This document shows positions 15,661 to 17,972 of a stretch of DNA of 17,972 nucleotides, in pieces. The stretch's first letter is position 1. Every line of letters starts with the position of its first letter. The notes below the pieces were generated by a model, which saw only the letters and a list, made by a program, of their open reading frames with translations, had not been told where the DNA came from and did not search any database. A program made the translations under genes and the position numbers. Origin of the DNA: Clostridiaceae bacterium (GTDB lineage: Bacteria; Bacillota; Clostridia; Saccharofermentanales; DTU023); NCBI GenBank assembly GCA_012728535.1, contig JAAYEX010000267.1:1-17972 (forward strand). The letters run 5' to 3'.

Positions 15661-16977
15661 TTACTTCAACAAATCAAAGTTCTTCAAAACATCAGGGTCC
15701 AGCATCTGGGCCATACGCAAGAGTTCTTCATGAGATTTGGCATACTCGATCAAGTCTATACCCTGGACTGCAGCATCTATGGCCTGACGCATTGACTTGG
15801 CACCTGCACAGCTGCCGTCAGGATGACCATGCACACCACCGCCTGCTGCCAGAATAAGATCTGTGCCGACTGCGTCCACCATGTTTTTCACCACCAGTTG
15901 GGTTGTCCCGCCGGAAGCGGCATACATCATAGGCTTGATGTGCCACCAGGGCTGGGTGAAGAACTTGAAGCTGCGGTAGAAAGTTTTAAAGGGGACTGGG
16001 AATTTTCCCCAGGGGTGACCGTTAATCTGAAAGTCGGCTCCCGCGAGGCGTGTTAGTTTTCCAATCACCAGCGGAGCTGAAATACCGGTATAGCTTGAAC
16101 CCGCATAGGCTCCGACAAAGTCGACATGGGCGAGAATAGGTACATTAATATCCGGGTCCTCAGCCAGCATCTGCAGGGCTCCGTGGCCCGCCGTATATAC
16201 GTTGAGCATCAGGCAGTTGGCGCCTTTGTCAATCGCACGCAGGGAATTATCTCTGAGCTTCTCAATGCGGTCTGTAATATTGACAGCATAGAGAGTGCGC
16301 TCACCGGTTTCTTCATAGACCTGTTTTTCCTTAGCCATGAATTTTGTTACGCGTTCTTCCAGGGGGCAGTAACTTTCATCTGCAGGCAGAAGCTCGTCAT
16401 CCTTGATAATATCGACGCCTCCTTTTGCAGCCTGGTAGAAAATTTCTGCGCCTTCATCCGGGGTCCAGCCTATATTCGGTTTGATCATTGCATTCAAGAG
16501 GGGTCGGTCCTGGACTCCGAGCAGGTCTCTGAGTCCCTGCACGCCGAATTTAGGCCCTTGAAATTTATCGATATATTTTTTAGGAAAAGCAACGTCAATC
16601 CACTTCAACATGCCGGCAGCGGAAATGTTGCCGAAGACTGAAGTGAGCATCATTGGAATACTGTCGCCGAAGTTATCCATGGGGAAAGCAATCTGCACTA
16701 TATACAAAGATGGCAGATCCTCAACCTTGTCAGCGCCCCAATCCGGAACTTCATAGATAGCCACTACCTTAGTGCCGAACTTTTTCAACTTGTCCAGCGA
16801 GTCTCCGCTAACCTTGATCCAGGTGCCCGTGGCTTGCTCACTGGCAACTGCCAGAGCCAGTTTTTCCATGTTTCTGGTCTCTGCCCGTATCTGGAAAGTC
16901 GCAATTACATAGTTCTCATCATAGGCTACTTCCGGAAAGGCATGCGTCAGGTTTTCTACATCCAATTTTTTTATCAT
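15661..16977 (-). CDS. RuBisCO-family protein, unassigned RuBisCO-like type
   Basis: A 438-residue homologue of the RuBisCO large subunit; its length suits archaeal-type or RuBisCO-like forms. Compared with spinach numbering it retains Glu60, Thr65 and Trp66 (here 47, 52, 53), Asn123 (117), Lys175 (166), the carbamylated Lys201 with Asp203 and Glu204 in KDDE (192-195), His294 (284), the loop-6 Lys334 (325), Ser379 (355) and the phosphate-binding GGG (379-381). It lacks Lys177 (Asn168), Arg295 (Val285), His327 (Ile318) and Thr173 (Met164), so carboxylation of ribulose bisphosphate is unlikely. Metal-dependent enolisation of another phosphorylated keto-sugar is expected instead. AGGAGG precedes the ATG. 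It lies 13 bp after a class III aminotransferase gene and 5 bp before an MtnX-like phosphatase gene. Confidence 0.9.
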   Translation of the reverse strand: MIKKLDVENLTHAFPEVAYDENYVIATFQIRAETRNMEKLALAVASEQATGTWIKVSGDSLDKLKKFGTKVVAIYEVPDWGADKVEDLPSLYIVQIAFPMDNFGDSIPMMLTSVFGNISAAGMLKWIDVAFPKKYIDKFQGPKFGVQGLRDLLGVQDRPLLNAMIKPNIGWTPDEGAEIFYQAAKGGVDIIKDDELLPADESYCPLEERVTKFMAKEKQVYEETGERTLYAVNITDRIEKLRDNSLRAIDKGANCLMLNVYTAGHGALQMLAEDPDINVPILAHVDFVGAYAGSSYTGISAPLVIGKLTRLAGADFQINGHPWGKFPVPFKTFYRSFKFFTQPWWHIKPMMYAASGGTTQLVVKNMVDAVGTDLILAAGGGVHGHPDGSCAGAKSMRQAIDAAVQGIDLIEYAKSHEELLRMAQMLDPDVLKNFDLLK

Positions 16978-16990
16978 AAATACCTCCTGT

Positions 16991-17972
16991 TTATTTCTCT
17001 ACGTTGCTGAAGACTTCTTCGAAAGCTGTCAGGGTTTCAGCCAGTGTTTCATCATTGTCTGCCATGCTTGTATATATGCGGCTGCCGGCTAGGGTGATGA
17101 CACCGTTAGCTGTTAAAGCTGCGCCGAATTCTTCCATGCTCTTTTTGCGTTCAGATATTTTGTTGATGATTTCAGGATCGCGTACAGACAGATACATGAC
17201 GCCTGAAACCTCAAAATGAATAATAGAAGCTGTATTCCAAACCACAAAAGGCAGGTCGTATTTATCTATTAAAGACTGGAGGCCGGCACATAGTTTGTCG
17301 GCATTTTCACCGGCTTTGCGGGCTGCATCCTGCTCGACGATTTCCTTGATCGCATAGTAACCTGCTGCACAGCTGAGCGGGTTTGCAGTGAGTGTACCGC
17401 CGACATAGGCGCGCTGTTTGCCTGACTGGACACCTGCTGCCATGCAGCTCATGATGTCTTCGCGACCGCCGACTCCACCTGCCATGGGGAAACCGCCGGA
17501 AACAATTTTGCCCAGAACCGTCAAATCCGGTTTGACGCCGAAGAAACCTGCTGCTCCGCCCGGACCGATGCGGAAGGCTGTAACAACTTCATCAAAAATG
17601 AGCAGGGTATCAAACTCGTCGCACAATTCACGAGCCTGAGCACAATACTCAAAGGGCATCATACGAGTGCCACTTTCCGGACCGAAAGGTTCCATAATTA
17701 CACAGGCGGTACCACCGTCTTTCTCATTTTCTTCCAAGACTTTACGCAAGGAGTTGATGTCGCCCGGGGCACATTCTGTGGTATTTGCTACGCTCTCTTC
17801 GGGAATCCCGTGCGCTTCAAATCTTTTGGTGTAGGGAATATGCAGAGAATAAACCAGCTGATCACTCCAGCCGTGATAAGCTCCGCCCATTTTGATAACC
17901 TTCTTTTTGCCGGTAAAAGTACGGGCTACACGTATGGCTGCCATGCAAGCCTCCGTGCCGCTACCGAAGCAG
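16991..17972 (-). CDS. Class III aminotransferase, glutamate-1-semialdehyde aminomutase-like (5' end outside window)
   Basis: PLP-dependent class III enzyme; the visible C-terminal part is 327 codons and runs past the right edge. The frame continues upstream of the first internal ATG (17944) as CFGSGTEACMAAIRVAR, the conserved phosphate-cup motif, so that ATG is not the start. Counting from that Met: YHGW (23-26) stacks on the cofactor, FDEV (117-120; Asp118) contacts the pyridine nitrogen, Lys146 in LGKIVSGG forms the Schiff base, and GGTLTANP (182-189) binds the partner phosphate. The nearest well-known relative is glutamate-1-semialdehyde aminomutase, but YHGW replaces the usual YHGH and no heme-pathway genes are nearby, so a different amino compound is likely. 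It precedes the RuBisCO-family gene by 13 bp in one operon. Confidence 0.9.
   Translation of the reverse strand, partial: CFGSGTEACMAAIRVARTFTGKKKVIKMGGAYHGWSDQLVYSLHIPYTKRFEAHGIPEESVANTTECAPGDINSLRKVLEENEKDGGTACVIMEPFGPESGTRMMPFEYCAQARELCDEFDTLLIFDEVVTAFRIGPGGAAGFFGVKPDLTVLGKIVSGGFPMAGGVGGREDIMSCMAAGVQSGKQRAYVGGTLTANPLSCAAGYYAIKEIVEQDAARKAGENADKLCAGLQSLIDKYDLPFVVWNTASIIHFEVSGVMYLSVRDPEIINKISERKKSMEEFGAALTANGVITLAGSRIYTSMADNDETLAETLTAFEEVFSNVEK

Noticed and set aside
16126..16641. 171-codon open frame on the plus strand
   Set aside because: Antisense shadow of the RuBisCO-family gene, which has clear conserved motifs.
15661..16977. Calling the RuBisCO-family protein a functional CO2-fixing RuBisCO or MtnW
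   Set aside because: Lys177, Arg295 and His327 of RuBisCO are replaced, and no phosphoribulokinase or AMP-pathway gene is in view. The lysine that serves as base in MtnW is Asn here.
16991..17944. Complete aminotransferase starting at the ATG at 17944
   Set aside because: The frame stays open to the window edge and encodes the conserved GSGTEA motif upstream of that ATG, so the gene begins outside the window.
1..17972. CRISPR array, transposon ends, tRNA or rRNA genes
   Set aside because: No regularly spaced repeats, transposase motifs, flanking inverted repeats or tRNA-like cloverleaf were noticed on reading; this was not an exhaustive computed search.

Overview
The window looks like a chromosomal stretch from an anaerobic, Clostridia-like member of the Bacillota. 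This rests on strong AGGAGG-type ribosome binding sites, TTG and GTG starts, a DivIVA-like coiled-coil protein, a YfhO-type membrane protein and a B12-dependent mutase-like enzyme. The placement is an inference from gene content, not a phylogenetic result. Fourteen protein genes fill almost the whole window; two are cut by its edges (an AMP-forming acyl-CoA synthetase at the left, a class III aminotransferase at the right). No rRNA, tRNA, CRISPR array, insertion sequence or phage gene was seen.

Layout from left to right. (1) Minus strand, 1-2201: a small membrane protein of unknown function, then a long-chain acyl-CoA synthetase. (2) Plus strand, 2473-5289: an M20 metallohydrolase of the YgeY type, then an N-acyl-D-amino-acid deacylase-like amidohydrolase, closed by a perfect 14-bp-stem hairpin at 5296-5336 that can serve both converging operons. 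(3) Minus strand, 11283 down to 5354: a DivIVA-like coiled-coil protein, a YfhO-family polytopic membrane protein, a uridine phosphorylase-like nucleoside phosphorylase and a guanine deaminase. (4) Plus strand, 11496-15059: an opine dehydrogenase-family oxidoreductase, a fused cobalamin-binding/mutase-like protein and a CYTH-domain protein, tightly packed. (5) Minus strand, 17972 down to 15023: class III aminotransferase, a RuBisCO-family protein and an MtnX-like HAD phosphatase, also tightly packed. Operons 4 and 5 meet tail to tail with overlapping 3' coding ends.

Regions 2 and 3 read as salvage and catabolism of nitrogen compounds: the phosphorylase releases a base, guanine deaminase turns guanine into xanthine, and the two hydrolases cleave amide-type bonds of unidentified substrates. 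The YfhO and DivIVA-like genes belong to envelope and cell-shape functions instead.

The most intriguing part is 11.5-18 kb. The RuBisCO-family protein keeps the carbamylated lysine, the metal ligands and the loop-6 lysine of RuBisCO. It replaces three other RuBisCO active-site residues, and it lacks the lysine that acts as base in the methionine-salvage enolase MtnW. It sits between an aminotransferase and a phosphatase, facing an operon with an opine dehydrogenase-like enzyme and a B12 mutase-like enzyme. This could be an undescribed pathway in which an amino compound is rearranged, oxidised or transaminated and a phosphorylated keto-sugar-like intermediate is processed. That proposal is inference only; the substrates cannot be read from the sequence.
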